Source: Bacteroidetes bacterium GWF2_41_31
GTDB taxonomy: Bacteria; Bacteroidota; Bacteroidia; Bacteroidales; F082
Direction: 5' to 3'
Assembly (NCBI GenBank): GCA_001769215.1
Contig: MEOL01000014.1
Coordinates: 1-64,000, forward strand
DNA length: 64,000 nt
Positions 27,304-37,560 of this stretch are shown here, one piece after another. The position numbers and the translations under genes are program-made. How positions within the stretch are numbered: position 1 is the first letter of the stretch; each line of letters starts with the position of its first letter. The notes beneath the pieces are model-generated. The model worked only from the letters and a program-made list of their open reading frames with translations, was not told the DNA's origin and searched no databases.

Positions 27304-27486
27304 CTTTGTGGAGGACTTTCAAAGATAAATCTTTCTGCCCACACTGTTTTTTATTTCATGCCTCCTACCTCCGTTACTCCGGTAGATGAACCTGCCTCCG
27401 TTCCTCCGGTAGGTTCATCTACCGATTTATCTGCCGAAGGCATAAAGGTAGGTTAACCGGCAGACAAGTGGAACTAAAATGTTCAT
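27304..27486. repeat. dispersed intergenic repeat, copy A, contains a 14-bp inverted repeat
   Basis: Shares ctttgtgg.ggattttcaaagataaa.cttTctg.ccacac...atttcatgcctcc...ccggcagacaagtgga.ctaaaat.ttcat with copy B; CGGTAGATGAACCT / AGGTTCATCTACCG at 27380-27424. Confidence 0.8.
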
Positions 27487-27502
27487 TGTTTCGGTGAGTT
27501 AT

Positions 27503-28339
27503 TTATCTAAGGGTGAATTTTATCGGTATATTATACCCCACTTTAACAAAATTTCCATCTAATATTCCGGGAGACCATTTTACAGATGAGGAATTAATCA
27601 CCTGATATGCTGCCAAATCGAGATTCTGATCAATACCTTTAATAATATAAGTGCCTGTGATTTGACCCTCTTCATCAACAATAAAATGAATAAACACCCG
27701 TCCTTGAATTCCTTTATTCTTTTCATTTTCAGGATAATGGAGATTTTTTCCGATATAGTTTAAAAAAGCTTCAATACCACCTGGATACTCTGGCATGACA
27801 TCAACGGTATTAAATATATTGTCTTGATATTTTTCTCCATTTTTTAACCAATTCTGATTGCTGATCATCTGATTATCGATATATTCCTCAATAGATGATA
27901 AGTTTCCTGAGTCATAGTATTTTTTAACTTGCCCCTCTAAATGTAGTGGCAAAATGGACTTTGTTAAACCTTCCTGTTTTATTTCTTTGTTCTTAAAGTA
28001 ATCCTTAAAATAGAATAGATCACCCTGCTTGGAAAATATTCTGAGAGTTTCTTCTTTATTTCCCACTGAGTATTCTTTAACAATGCTAAGGGTGGAGTCA
28101 TTTATGAAATATGCGGTTTCTTTAATAGACGATAAAATCCATTTGTTATCTGTTTTATAATAGGTGCTTATTGTAAATATATTTTTTTTGTTTTTTTGAA
28201 CTTTAATATATTCTGTTGCATTATCCTTTACAGCAGGCTTGTTGTTGGCTCTGTGATATATAATGGTGTCTGTTTGTGAAAACCCGCTTTGAGCCAATAG
28301 TAGGAGTACAAGATGTACAAAAAATAGTTTTTTTTTCAT
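27503..28339 (-). CDS. TonB C-terminal-domain (energy transducer TonB family) secreted protein
   Basis: Signal peptide; MPEYPGGIEAFLNYIGKNLHYPENEKNKGIQGRVFIHFIVDEEGQI...KWSPGILDGNFVKVGYNIPIKF. Confidence 0.8.
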   Translation of the reverse strand: MKKKLFFVHLVLLLLAQSGFSQTDTIIYHRANNKPAVKDNATEYIKVQKNKKNIFTISTYYKTDNKWILSSIKETAYFINDSTLSIVKEYSVGNKEETLRIFSKQGDLFYFKDYFKNKEIKQEGLTKSILPLHLEGQVKKYYDSGNLSSIEEYIDNQMISNQNWLKNGEKYQDNIFNTVDVMPEYPGGIEAFLNYIGKNLHYPENEKNKGIQGRVFIHFIVDEEGQITGTYIIKGIDQNLDLAAYQVINSSSVKWSPGILDGNFVKVGYNIPIKFTLR

Positions 28340-28451
28340 GGTTTTTGCTTTATTATTAAATTTTCAGTCACTCACAGAGTCGATTATTTTATTCAAAATT
28401 CTACTAGATTCTATACTAACTTTTTGGGCTTGTCATACCGGGAAGAATATG

Positions 28452-28618
28452 CTTTGTGGCGGATTTTCAAAGATAAACCTTTCTGTCCACACCGATTAAT
28501 ATTTCATGCCTCCTGCCTCCGTGCCTCCTCCGGTAGGTAAACCTGCCTTCGTTCCTCCATGCCTTCGGCAGGTAAACCGGTAGGTAAACCGGCAGACAAG
28601 TGGAGCTAAAATATTCAT
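28452..28618. repeat. dispersed intergenic repeat, copy B
   Basis: Direct-orientation copy of 27304-27486. Confidence 0.8.
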
Positions 28619-28669
28619 GCTCATAACGTAACCGGCCATAAAGTATGATGCATTGTTACCGCCTGTGCT

Positions 28670-29017
28670 TTATTGGTTTTCAATTATTTTTCTTAAGTCA
28701 ATAGAATTCAGAGGTATATTCTTTTTAGAAATTTCCCAAATCATTTCGTAGTCTATCCCAAAGTATTCGTGTGCTATTAAATTCCTTAATCCAACCATCT
28801 TTTTCCACGGAATTTCAGGATACTTGTTCTTAACTTCTTCAGGGATATTTTTTACGGCTTCACCAATAATTTCAAAGTTTCGGACTATTGCATCAACTAT
28901 TAAGTAGTTCATTTTAAATTCTCTGAAACTCATATCTCCAATATACTCTTCAATTCTTAGCATAGAAGTCAAAATGTCTTCAAGGTAAAAATTGTATTCC
29001 CGCTTTATTGGTGTCAT
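28670..29017 (-). CDS. HEPN-domain HepT-like (DUF86) toxin
   Basis: RX4HXY motif in MVGLRNLIAHEYFGIDYEMIW; adjacent MNT gene. Confidence 0.88.
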   Translation of the reverse strand: MTPIKREYNFYLEDILTSMLRIEEYIGDMSFREFKMNYLIVDAIVRNFEIIGEAVKNIPEEVKNKYPEIPWKKMVGLRNLIAHEYFGIDYEMIWEISKKNIPLNSIDLRKIIENQ

Positions 29018-29304
29018 ACGTATTTTACACTATTTAAAATGATTTGCCGTAGTTGCTCTTTTAATGCCTTCTCCGAAACCAGGTCAACTTTCAATTTTAA
29101 TTCATTTTCTAGTAGGTCCTGGAGGTCAAAAAATTCCCAACCGATTGGCTTCGAGAAATACACTAAAATATCAATGTCTGAGTCAATAGTCTGCTCATTA
29201 CGGGAATATGAACCAAAATACCCAATTCTTTCAACGTTATATTCTTGGCTGAGAATTGGTTTCAACGCCTTAAGTCTGCTTTCTATTTCAACTTGAGTAT
29301 TCAT
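29014..29304 (-). CDS. MntA-like minimal nucleotidyltransferase antitoxin
   Basis: IGYFGSYSRNEQTIDSDIDILVYF (GSX10DXD). Confidence 0.88.
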   Translation of the reverse strand: MNTQVEIESRLKALKPILSQEYNVERIGYFGSYSRNEQTIDSDIDILVYFSKPIGWEFFDLQDLLENELKLKVDLVSEKALKEQLRQIILNSVKYV

Positions 29305-29622
29305 GTCTCAAATTTACACTAAATTTTGTAATAATGGCTGTGCGGTATTTTTTCTTGCATTGGCGGTAACGAGAATAAAAACCCAACTCGGGAAGTTCAC
29401 CATTTAATACCTCTTTTTAACCTCTCTGTATACATAATACCCTATCCATTTTCAATAGTTCAAAATCAGTTAAATCAGCTCTTTGTCTCATTGTAAATGG
29501 ATCATCGGATGTTTGGTTGGGTAAATCTAGGAATAAATATTATTGGTTTTACATTGGGGATTAAGAATTGATGGAGTTGTATGTCAGGTTATGAATTCAG
29601 GATATTTTACAGTGCCAATCCT

Positions 29623-30072
29623 TTATCTCAAATGCTTCTTCCTGACCTCATACATCAGGATGGCAGGTACAAAAAACACGATGTCGGCCAGGGTTTTCCC
29701 AATAAAGGAGCCCACGATAAAATTGGTCATCAGTGTGGGTATTAAATACATAAAGAAGGGGCGTACCGCCAGGACATCCAACACTTCGGCAGGGCCAAAT
29801 TCAACCATGAGGTTCCTGAAATCAATCAGGATCGATCGGGCCTGATATTTCTTATTCCTGAGCCGGTGGCTTTGCATGCTTTTCTTAACATCGCGCAGGA
29901 TGATCACTCCATAAAAAATGACAGAAGCAGCGGCCGAGGCCAGGAAAGCCGACAGCACCCTGTCGTTGGTGGTTTCTTTGATGGCCCACGCCACAAAAAT
30001 GGATACAATCGTACTAAGGGTATCAGGCCAAAAGTAGCGCTTTAACCACTCTTTTATTTTCCTTTTAAACAT
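29623..30072 (-). CDS. conserved membrane protein of unknown function
   Basis: Multi-TM protein, MFKRKIKEWLKRYFWPDTLSTIVSIFVAWAIKE; start trimmed to 30072. Confidence 0.65.
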   Translation of the reverse strand: MFKRKIKEWLKRYFWPDTLSTIVSIFVAWAIKETTNDRVLSAFLASAAASVIFYGVIILRDVKKSMQSHRLRNKKYQARSILIDFRNLMVEFGPAEVLDVLAVRPFFMYLIPTLMTNFIVGSFIGKTLADIVFFVPAILMYEVRKKHLR

Positions 30073-30255
30073 GAAGTTGAAATTTTTCGCCAAGCCGATG
30101 AAAAGCAAATTGTGGGCAAAGATACAATTAGCAAGGTGTCGCGCCATATTTTTTGGTGTAGGGCAAACTTCATTTATACAATGCCAATTCCGAACAATAG
30201 CTCCCCCGTCAACATGGAACTTTTAACTACCTTCGTGCCTTATAAATATCGTTTC

Positions 30256-30939
30256 ATGATTGGTACACTTGTTAATACGGCGGCAGTGGTAGCCGGAGGG
30301 GTTATCGGTTTGCTTTTCCGGGATAAGCTTCCCGAAAAATACATGACTATTTTCTTTCAAGCCATCGGATTGTTTACCATGTATCTTGGAATATCACTTG
30401 CGTTGGAGGCTCAACAGGTTTTTTATGTTGTTCTTTCTTTGATCATTGGTTCACTCACGGGTGAAGCCTTAAATCTTGAAGTAAGGATGGAACGTGGGAG
30501 TCAATGGCTAAAAAAGCGGTTTCGTTTTAAAAATGAGCGTTTTTCCGAAGGCATGCTTACAGCTTTTCTGTTGTATTGCATGGGTTCGCTTACGGTCATT
30601 GGCTCGGTTACAGAAGGATTGGGCGGAGGGGCAAAAATTTTATTTATTAAGTCGCTGATGGATGGTGTCTCATCCATTGCACTGGCTTCTGCCATGGGAG
30701 TGGGTGTTGTTTTCTCCGCTGTACCCTTACTCATTTATCAGGGAGGGATTACCTTGTTATCCATGTGGCTGGGCGATATTATCCCACCTGAAATTATTAC
30801 CGATGTTTCAGCCGTGGGTGGTATACTGCTCATCGGATTGTCTATCACCATTTTGCAAATAAAAAAGATCAGGGTGATGAATATGTTACCTGCTTTGATC
30901 GTTGTGGTGGTTCTATTGTTGCTCCTTCCCCGTTTGTAA
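30256..30939 (+). CDS. DUF554 membrane protein (YdfK/YqgA-like)
   Basis: MIGTLVNTAAVVAGGVIGLLF...LLYCMGSLTVIGSVTEGL...DGVSSIALAS. Confidence 0.88.
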   Translation: MIGTLVNTAAVVAGGVIGLLFRDKLPEKYMTIFFQAIGLFTMYLGISLALEAQQVFYVVLSLIIGSLTGEALNLEVRMERGSQWLKKRFRFKNERFSEGMLTAFLLYCMGSLTVIGSVTEGLGGGAKILFIKSLMDGVSSIALASAMGVGVVFSAVPLLIYQGGITLLSMWLGDIIPPEIITDVSAVGGILLIGLSITILQIKKIRVMNMLPALIVVVVLLLLLPRL

Positions 30940-31332
30940 AATTGTTGTTTTCTAGACTGGAATTTTTAATTCTTTCTGAGAAATTAGATGCCAATCCTCC
31001 TGTCATTAAATCCCCTGTACCTGATTTTTTTTTTAAAGTTTCTTCTTAAAAGGATGATGTAAAACTTCTTCGATGCCATTATGTACGGCTATGTGATACC
31101 GGCTGTGAAGTTAATAATAGTGAATGGTGAGACAAAGTATTTACAATTGAGGGTTGACAAGTATTTGAAGTGATTGGTATATCATATGGCGGTCCTTTAT
31201 ACTTTTCTCATATAAGTATTTAGGGTTGGACCATTGGTTAAATTGTTTCTAAATTAGCCGGGTAAGCGATTGTGTCGACCGCATTTCTATATTTTCAGTA
31301 CCTTAGCACCCTGATTTATTAACTATTTAGTC

Positions 31333-32361
31333 ATGGAAAATACAAAGAATATAGACTGGGGTAATCTTCCGTTTGGGTATTACAAAACCGACTATAACGT
31401 AAGGTGTTACTTCAAAAATGGCAAGTGGGGCGAGTTGGAAATTTCCTCATCGGAATATGTTCCCATGCACATGGCAGCCACTGCATTGCATTATGGTCAG
31501 GAAGCTTTTGAAGGCTTAAAGGCTTATCGCGGTAAAGATGGTCAGGTACGGCTATTTAGATGGAATGAAAATGCCAGCCGCATGCGCCGCTCAGCCGATG
31601 GGGTGATGATGGCGGAAGTCCCGGATTCCTTGTTTTATGAGGCCATCACGAAGGTGATTAAACTAAACGCAGATTATATACCACCTTATGGTACCGGCGC
31701 ATCGCTTTATTTACGTCCGTTGTTAATTGGCAGTGGACCTCAGGTGGGGGTAAAACCGGCGCTGGAGTACATGTTCATGGTGTTTGTAACTCCGGTTGGT
31801 CCTTATTTTAAAGAAGGTTTTAAACCCGTAGAGGTTGAGCTTGTTCGCGATTACGACCGCGCTGCTCCAAAAGGAACAGGTAATATCAAAGTGGGCGGTA
31901 ATTATGCGGCAGGAATGCGTCCGGCCCACCGTGCACATCATGATGGTTTTTCGTCGGTGTTATTCCTGGATGCGCTCGAAAAGAAATATATTGATGAGGC
32001 CGGACCCGCCAATTTTTTTGGTATCCGGGATGGCATCTACATCACTCCACAATCAGACAGTATCTTGCCCTCGATTACCAACATGAGCCTGGAGGCGATT
32101 GCCAATGACATCGGGTTAAAAGTAGAACGGCGCAAGGTTCCTTTTGAAGAGCTGGAAACCTTTGAGGAGGTAGGTGCGTGTGGTACCGCTGCTATCATTA
32201 GCCCAATCAAGCGTATTTTCGACAGGGTAAACAATAAAAACTACGAATATGGTACCATTGCAGGACCCTATTCCACAAAATTATACATCACGCTAAGGGC
32301 AATACAGGAAGGTGAAATAGAAGACACTCATCACTGGACAACCATCGTTGAAGGGGTGTAA
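31333..32361 (+). CDS. ilvE: branched-chain amino acid aminotransferase
   Basis: ALHYGQEAFEGLKAYRGKDG, GTGNIKVGGNYAAGM, FFGIRDG. Confidence 0.95.
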   Translation: MENTKNIDWGNLPFGYYKTDYNVRCYFKNGKWGELEISSSEYVPMHMAATALHYGQEAFEGLKAYRGKDGQVRLFRWNENASRMRRSADGVMMAEVPDSLFYEAITKVIKLNADYIPPYGTGASLYLRPLLIGSGPQVGVKPALEYMFMVFVTPVGPYFKEGFKPVEVELVRDYDRAAPKGTGNIKVGGNYAAGMRPAHRAHHDGFSSVLFLDALEKKYIDEAGPANFFGIRDGIYITPQSDSILPSITNMSLEAIANDIGLKVERRKVPFEELETFEEVGACGTAAIISPIKRIFDRVNNKNYEYGTIAGPYSTKLYITLRAIQEGEIEDTHHWTTIVEGV

Positions 32362-32392
32362 TCCCTTTATTTCAAACCTATATAAAAATAGG

Positions 32393-32418
32393 AGGCGGCC
32401 TGAAAAAGCCGCCTTTTT
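32393..32418. terminator. Rho-independent terminator between convergent ilvE and yqgE
   Basis: AGGCGGC-CTGAAAAA-GCCGCCT-TTTT. Confidence 0.85.
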
Positions 32419-33007
32419 AGTTCATGCCGGGATTTATTGGGAATTTTGTCCAATATTGATACTCTTCTCCCATGGCGGTGAGTAGCTCCTGCCACATGGA
32501 ACCGGCATCAGAATTTAAAATTGGAGATTTGGGAAGTTGGGTTACCACCCATGAATTTCGCTTGAGTTCGTCTTGTAACTGAGCAGGCGACCAACCTGAA
32601 TAACCGGCGTAGAAACAAATGTTGTCAGGAGTTAGTTTGCCAAACAGGATAAGTTCTTTGATCATGTCCAGTTCTCCTCCCCAAAAAAGTCCATCTCCAA
32701 TCGAAACAGATCCTTCGATCAGGTCTCCAAAAGAATGAACATAAAACAACGAGTTGCTTTCAACAGGCCCGCCCAAATGAAGATTTCCGGTAAAATCAGG
32801 AAAGTTAGGCACAATTTCGTTGAATGGTTGATGGAGGGGTTTGTTCATAATCACACCAAATGAACCTTCGTTGTTATGCTCAACCAATAATATGACTGCC
32901 CTCCCAAAATAGTAGTCGCCCATCAGAGGCTCAGATAACAACAATCTGCCCTGAGCAGGAGCCAGGTCGTTGCTTTTTACCTGTAAATATTTTTCAATTC
33001 GATTCAT
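32417..33007 (-). CDS. YqgE/AlgH family protein
   Basis: GRLLLSEPLMGDYYFGRAVILLVEHNNEGSFGVIMNKPL, YAGYSGWSPAQLQDEL. Confidence 0.93.
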   Translation of the reverse strand: MNRIEKYLQVKSNDLAPAQGRLLLSEPLMGDYYFGRAVILLVEHNNEGSFGVIMNKPLHQPFNEIVPNFPDFTGNLHLGGPVESNSLFYVHSFGDLIEGSVSIGDGLFWGGELDMIKELILFGKLTPDNICFYAGYSGWSPAQLQDELKRNSWVVTQLPKSPILNSDAGSMWQELLTAMGEEYQYWTKFPINPGMN

Positions 33008-33089
33008 TCAACTTCAAGTTTGAAAACGTTCCTGATGGAAAAACGATTACTTTTACACGCTGTTTCATTACAAAAAACATACCAAGACT

Positions 33090-34463
33090 TTGAATATCCA
33101 AAACCGTCAACGGGATTTTGAAAAACTACGGAAGAAATTTCCTGTCTTCACCTACCAGGCATATTCCTATCATGAAGATACTTCAGGTTTGCATATTAGT
33201 TTCGATTTTGACCTGAGCGGTCAATATAGGTTTTCGCCCGGGTTGTTTATTCCTAAAAAAGAAGTTCTCCTTTGGGACATTCCCGGAAAACAGGGACTTG
33301 ATAATTTAATTTTCCACCTGGGAATGATCGAGCTGATAAGTTATTGGAAGTTAACTTGTTCTCCACGAATTGTAATCCATCCGCATGGGTTAAACGATGA
33401 TCAGGTTGCCTGGTGGAAAAAATTATATTTCCATGGGTTAGGCGAGTTTCTTTACCTGAATGGAATAGAGGTTGATGCTGAAAAATTGATGAAAATAGTG
33501 ACTAATGGTAAACCGCCGGCCTTACTCGCGACACAACCTGACATGAAAAAGGTGATGGTACCCATTGGCGGCGGGAAAGATTCCGTTGTAACGTTGGAGT
33601 TGCTAAAGGCCGGCAACGCGGCAATTTTTCCAATGGCCGTAAACCATACTCCGGCCATCAGCAGAACCATCCAGCAGGCAGGGTTCCAGATGGATCATGT
33701 CCTGGAGGTTCATCGAAAACTTGATCCCCTCATGCTTGAGTTAAACAGCAAGGGTTTCCTTAACGGACATACCCCATTCTCAGCTTTACTAGCCTTTACT
33801 TCTGTATTGTTGGCCGCCGGGAGTGGCATTGGAAATATTGCTTTGTCGAATGAAAGCAGTGCCAGCGAAAGCACCGTGCCGGGAACTAAAATCAACCACC
33901 AGTATTCAAAATCTTTTGAATTTGAACAGGATTTTGATGCTTATTGCAGAAACTATATTCATCCCGAAATTCGATACTTTAGTTTTCTGAGGCCCCTGAA
34001 TGAATTACAGATTGCCCGTGTGTTTTCTTCCTTTCCAGAGCACCACCGTGGTTTCAGAAGCTGTAATGTGGGGAGCAGGGAAGATCGTTGGTGTGGGGCT
34101 TGTCCCAAATGTTTGTTTACCTATCTTATCCTGGCACCCTTTATCCCCGAAAAGGACCTGATCTCAATTTTTGGTTCCAATCTGATGGAAAACAGCTTGC
34201 TGGTCTCTTACCTGGATGAATTAACCGGCAAATCCCCTGTTAAGCCCTTTGAATGCGTGGGCACACCCGAAGAAGTGAATGCAGCCATCAATAAAGCCTT
34301 TCATGGAAGAACAGCCTCTCATTTGCTATTAAAGGATTATTCATATGATGTGACAAGTCCTCTTCAATTTAACCGGTTGTTGGATGGTTTCTCGGATGAA
34401 CACGCTGTCCCGCTTGAATTTTTGAAAATATTAAAAAAAGTCGTACATGATCAGCTTACTTAA
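33090..34463 (+). CDS. murL: MurL-like UDP-MurNAc-L-Ala-L-Glu epimerase (PP-loop-containing)
   Basis: VPIGGGKDSVVTLELLK, LSNESSASESTVPGTKINHQYSKSFEFE, YFSFLRPLNELQIARVFS, WCGACPKC; followed by an overlapping MurD-like ligase. Confidence 0.8.
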   Translation: MNIQNRQRDFEKLRKKFPVFTYQAYSYHEDTSGLHISFDFDLSGQYRFSPGLFIPKKEVLLWDIPGKQGLDNLIFHLGMIELISYWKLTCSPRIVIHPHGLNDDQVAWWKKLYFHGLGEFLYLNGIEVDAEKLMKIVTNGKPPALLATQPDMKKVMVPIGGGKDSVVTLELLKAGNAAIFPMAVNHTPAISRTIQQAGFQMDHVLEVHRKLDPLMLELNSKGFLNGHTPFSALLAFTSVLLAAGSGIGNIALSNESSASESTVPGTKINHQYSKSFEFEQDFDAYCRNYIHPEIRYFSFLRPLNELQIARVFSSFPEHHRGFRSCNVGSREDRWCGACPKCLFTYLILAPFIPEKDLISIFGSNLMENSLLVSYLDELTGKSPVKPFECVGTPEEVNAAINKAFHGRTASHLLLKDYSYDVTSPLQFNRLLDGFSDEHAVPLEFLKILKKVVHDQLT

Positions 34464-35787
34464 GGATTTGTTCACCGACCATGAGCTGGTCATTATCCTG
34501 GGATTTGGCCGTGAGGGGAAATCAACTTACCGACTTTTACGAAAATATTTTCCGGAGATTTCCATCCTTGTTTCGGATGTCAATTTGGCAGTCAACCAGT
34601 TGGAGGAAACTGCTGCTGATATTCATTTGAAATTTTCCACCGGAGATGACTATCAACAGGTTTTGGGCTTGAAAGCGGTTGTTTTTAAGTCGCCCGGAGT
34701 AAAAATTGATGCTACTCTGTTGCACCCTCAGAGTATTTTAACTTCACAAACGAATTTGTTTATTCAACGCTATCACCAACAGTTAATTGGCGTTTCGGGA
34801 ACAAAAGGGAAAAGTACCACTTCTTCATTAATTTTTCATCTGCTCAAAGCCGGTGATATGGATGCTGTGCTGTTGGGCAATATTGGCATTCCTGCCTTCG
34901 ACAAACTGGAGGCTATTTCAGATAAAACCACCATTGTTTTTGAATTGTCGGCGCACCAGTTGCAGTATGTTAAATATTCGCCACATATAGCTGTACTGCT
35001 TAATATTTTCCCCGAACATCTGGATTATTTCAATTCGTTCGAATCGTATCGGGAGGCAAAACTGAACCTGTATGCCTTTCAATCGTCAGCCGATGTTTTA
35101 ATTGTACCTGAAAGCCTGACCGATCAGGTGAAAGGTGGTAGGGGACAGGTATGGAGCTTTTCGCAAAATTCAGATAGCACGACCGGCAGACTGGAATCTG
35201 AGAATAAATTTACCATTGCCGGCAAGCAATTTGTTTTCCCGGAAATTCAACTGAAAGGGATGCATAACAAACTCAATATGATTGCAGCGTTGATGGCTGT
35301 ACAAAATGCCGGCCTTGAAATTCCCGAAATAATTCAGTCGTTATCTACTTTCAGGGGATTGCCTCATCGATTGGAATATGTGACTGAAAAGAATGGGGTA
35401 ACATATTACAATGACAGCATCAGTACAATTCCGGCTTCGGCCATGGCAGCCATTGAAGCATTGCAACAGGTGGGTAGTCTGATTCTTGGAGGATACGACC
35501 GGGGCCTTGATTACCAAGAACTGGTATCCTTTCTGGAAAAATCGAACCTCAGCTGTGTGGTGTTTTTAGGCGAAGCAGGCAAAAGGATGATGCCGTTGTT
35601 TAGTCCTGTTTTTAAAGGCCAATTGTTTTGGGCCGATTCATTGGCTCATGCGGTGGAACTGGCGGGTGGTCATACCCCATCCGGAAAAATATGCCTGCTT
35701 TCCCCGGCTGCAGCAAGCTACGACCAGTTTCATAATTTTGAGCACAGGGGTGATACCTTTAAGGCACTGGTATTTAAAATGATTTGA
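34447..35787 (+). CDS. MurD-like UDP-MurNAc-L-alanine:glutamate ligase (MurD2 candidate)
   Basis: GVSGTKGKSTTSSLI, LGNIGIPAFD, FELSAHQLQ, NIFPEHLDYF, GLPHRLEYV, YNDSISTIPAS, LSPAAASYDQFHNFEHRGDTF. Confidence 0.9.
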   Translation: MISLLKDLFTDHELVIILGFGREGKSTYRLLRKYFPEISILVSDVNLAVNQLEETAADIHLKFSTGDDYQQVLGLKAVVFKSPGVKIDATLLHPQSILTSQTNLFIQRYHQQLIGVSGTKGKSTTSSLIFHLLKAGDMDAVLLGNIGIPAFDKLEAISDKTTIVFELSAHQLQYVKYSPHIAVLLNIFPEHLDYFNSFESYREAKLNLYAFQSSADVLIVPESLTDQVKGGRGQVWSFSQNSDSTTGRLESENKFTIAGKQFVFPEIQLKGMHNKLNMIAALMAVQNAGLEIPEIIQSLSTFRGLPHRLEYVTEKNGVTYYNDSISTIPASAMAAIEALQQVGSLILGGYDRGLDYQELVSFLEKSNLSCVVFLGEAGKRMMPLFSPVFKGQLFWADSLAHAVELAGGHTPSGKICLLSPAAASYDQFHNFEHRGDTFKALVFKMI

Positions 35788-35904
35788 ACCATAGGTGTCA
35801 TTACGAAATGCACCCAAGTGTATCATTGATGAATTCCTTTTAAAAAAGTTCTTTTTTTCCAGTTTTTACTAGCTTTGTGGCCAGGGGAATAAAAGCACCT
35901 GATT

Positions 35905-37560
35905 ATGCTAAAGTCTTTGTTAATACAAAATTACGCGTTGATCGACCAGTTGGAAATTTCCTTCCGGGATGGGTTTACCGTGATTACCGGAGAAACGGGT
36001 GCCGGAAAATCTATTCTGTTGGGTGCTTTGGGACTGATATTGGGAAACAGGGCTGATTTACAAGTTTTGCACGACGACACCAGGAAATGTGTGGTAGAAG
36101 GTATTTTTGATACTTCTAAATTGAACCTGACTCATTTCTTTACTGAAAACGACCTGGAACAGGAACCCACAACTATTTTAAGGCGAGAAATATTAACCAC
36201 TGGAAAATCCAGGGCATTTATCAATGATTCTCCGGTTAACCTGCAAACAATGAAAGAGTTGAGCAGCTTTCTGGTGGATATTCACTCACAGCATGAAACC
36301 CTGCAACTGGCAATCTCCGAATTTCAAATGGAAGTGCTCGACAGCTTTATCAACCGTTCCGAATTACTTGCTGCTTATGCCCGCGAATACCAATCGTTTG
36401 TGGATGTAAACAAAAAGCTGAATCAGCTGATTCGCCAGTCAGAGAACTCAAATTCAGAAGAAGCGTTGCTCCGGTTTCAATTTGAGGAACTGGAAGAAGC
36501 CAAGTTAAGTAAAGAGGAGTTTCAGGAAATTGAAGAACGTCTTCGTTTTTTAAATCATGCCGAAGAAATTAAAAATACACTCGGTCAGGCCGTGCTGATG
36601 ATGGACGAAGGTAACGAGCCGATCCTGGGAAATTTGATTCAAATTGCGAAATCCTTCGATAAAATACAGCCTTTTCTCTCGGATGCGTCCTCTTATTCAC
36701 AAAGGTTTCAGTCGATTGTTATCGAATTGAAAGACTTGCTTGCCGGTATACAGTCACAACTTGCTGATACAGAATTCGACCCGGGTGAATTGCAACTACT
36801 GATTCAACGAACGGATGAACTCAGCCGGCTCATGTTTAAACACCATGTTTCGGATATTGAACAGTTGCTCCTTTTGCGGCAAGAGATCGGAACCCGTCTT
36901 TTAAGTATTGAAAAACTCGATGAAGAAATACATCAGGCTGAGAAACAGCTCTCGTTACTAAAACTGGCGGTTAAAGCCAAAGCCAACGAATTGCATGATG
37001 AACGCGAAACTCAGGCAATCAAACTTTCGGAGAAAATAAAAAGTATGTTGCCTTTAGTCGGAATAAAAGATGGTGCTTTTCATATTAAAGTGGAGCGACA
37101 ATCAGAGTTTAGTACAAAAGGAAATGACCTTGTTACTTTTTGGTTTAGTGCAAACCTGGGGGTGTTCCCCGGAGAGATTTCAAAAATGGCCAGTGGGGGA
37201 GAACTTTCTCGACTTATGTTGATTATCAAATCGTTGGTGACCAAAGAACAGATGTTACCCACCGTTATTTTTGATGAGATTGATTCGGGCGTGTCTGGCG
37301 ATATTGCCGGTAAGGTGGGCATTCTTATGAAACAAATGGGACAATTTCACCAGGTAATTGCCATCAGCCATCTTCCTCAGATTGCCGCAACTGCTTCACA
37401 TCAATATAAAGTTTTTAAAGACTCAGATGCCAGGCAAACCTATACCCGTATGAAGCAGTTATCGCCTGATGAAAGGGTAGAAGAAGTAGCTAAAATGCTT
37501 AGTAACGAAAAAGTTACGATGGTGGCAATGCAGGCAGCACGCGAACTGTTAAAAAGCTGA
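35905..37560 (+). CDS. recN: DNA repair protein RecN
   Basis: MLKSLLIQNYALIDQLEISF, TGETGAGKSILLGALGLILG, SGGELSRLMLIIK, FDEIDSGVSG. Confidence 0.97.
   Translation: MLKSLLIQNYALIDQLEISFRDGFTVITGETGAGKSILLGALGLILGNRADLQVLHDDTRKCVVEGIFDTSKLNLTHFFTENDLEQEPTTILRREILTTGKSRAFINDSPVNLQTMKELSSFLVDIHSQHETLQLAISEFQMEVLDSFINRSELLAAYAREYQSFVDVNKKLNQLIRQSENSNSEEALLRFQFEELEEAKLSKEEFQEIEERLRFLNHAEEIKNTLGQAVLMMDEGNEPILGNLIQIAKSFDKIQPFLSDASSYSQRFQSIVIELKDLLAGIQSQLADTEFDPGELQLLIQRTDELSRLMFKHHVSDIEQLLLLRQEIGTRLLSIEKLDEEIHQAEKQLSLLKLAVKAKANELHDERETQAIKLSEKIKSMLPLVGIKDGAFHIKVERQSEFSTKGNDLVTFWFSANLGVFPGEISKMASGGELSRLMLIIKSLVTKEQMLPTVIFDEIDSGVSGDIAGKVGILMKQMGQFHQVIAISHLPQIAATASHQYKVFKDSDARQTYTRMKQLSPDERVEEVAKMLSNEKVTMVAMQAARELLKS

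Noticed and set aside
27361-27456. Short ORF 27247-27456 over the repeat
   Set aside because: Lies wholly within the hairpin-rich repeat copy A; Pro/Val-rich translation is a repeat artefact.
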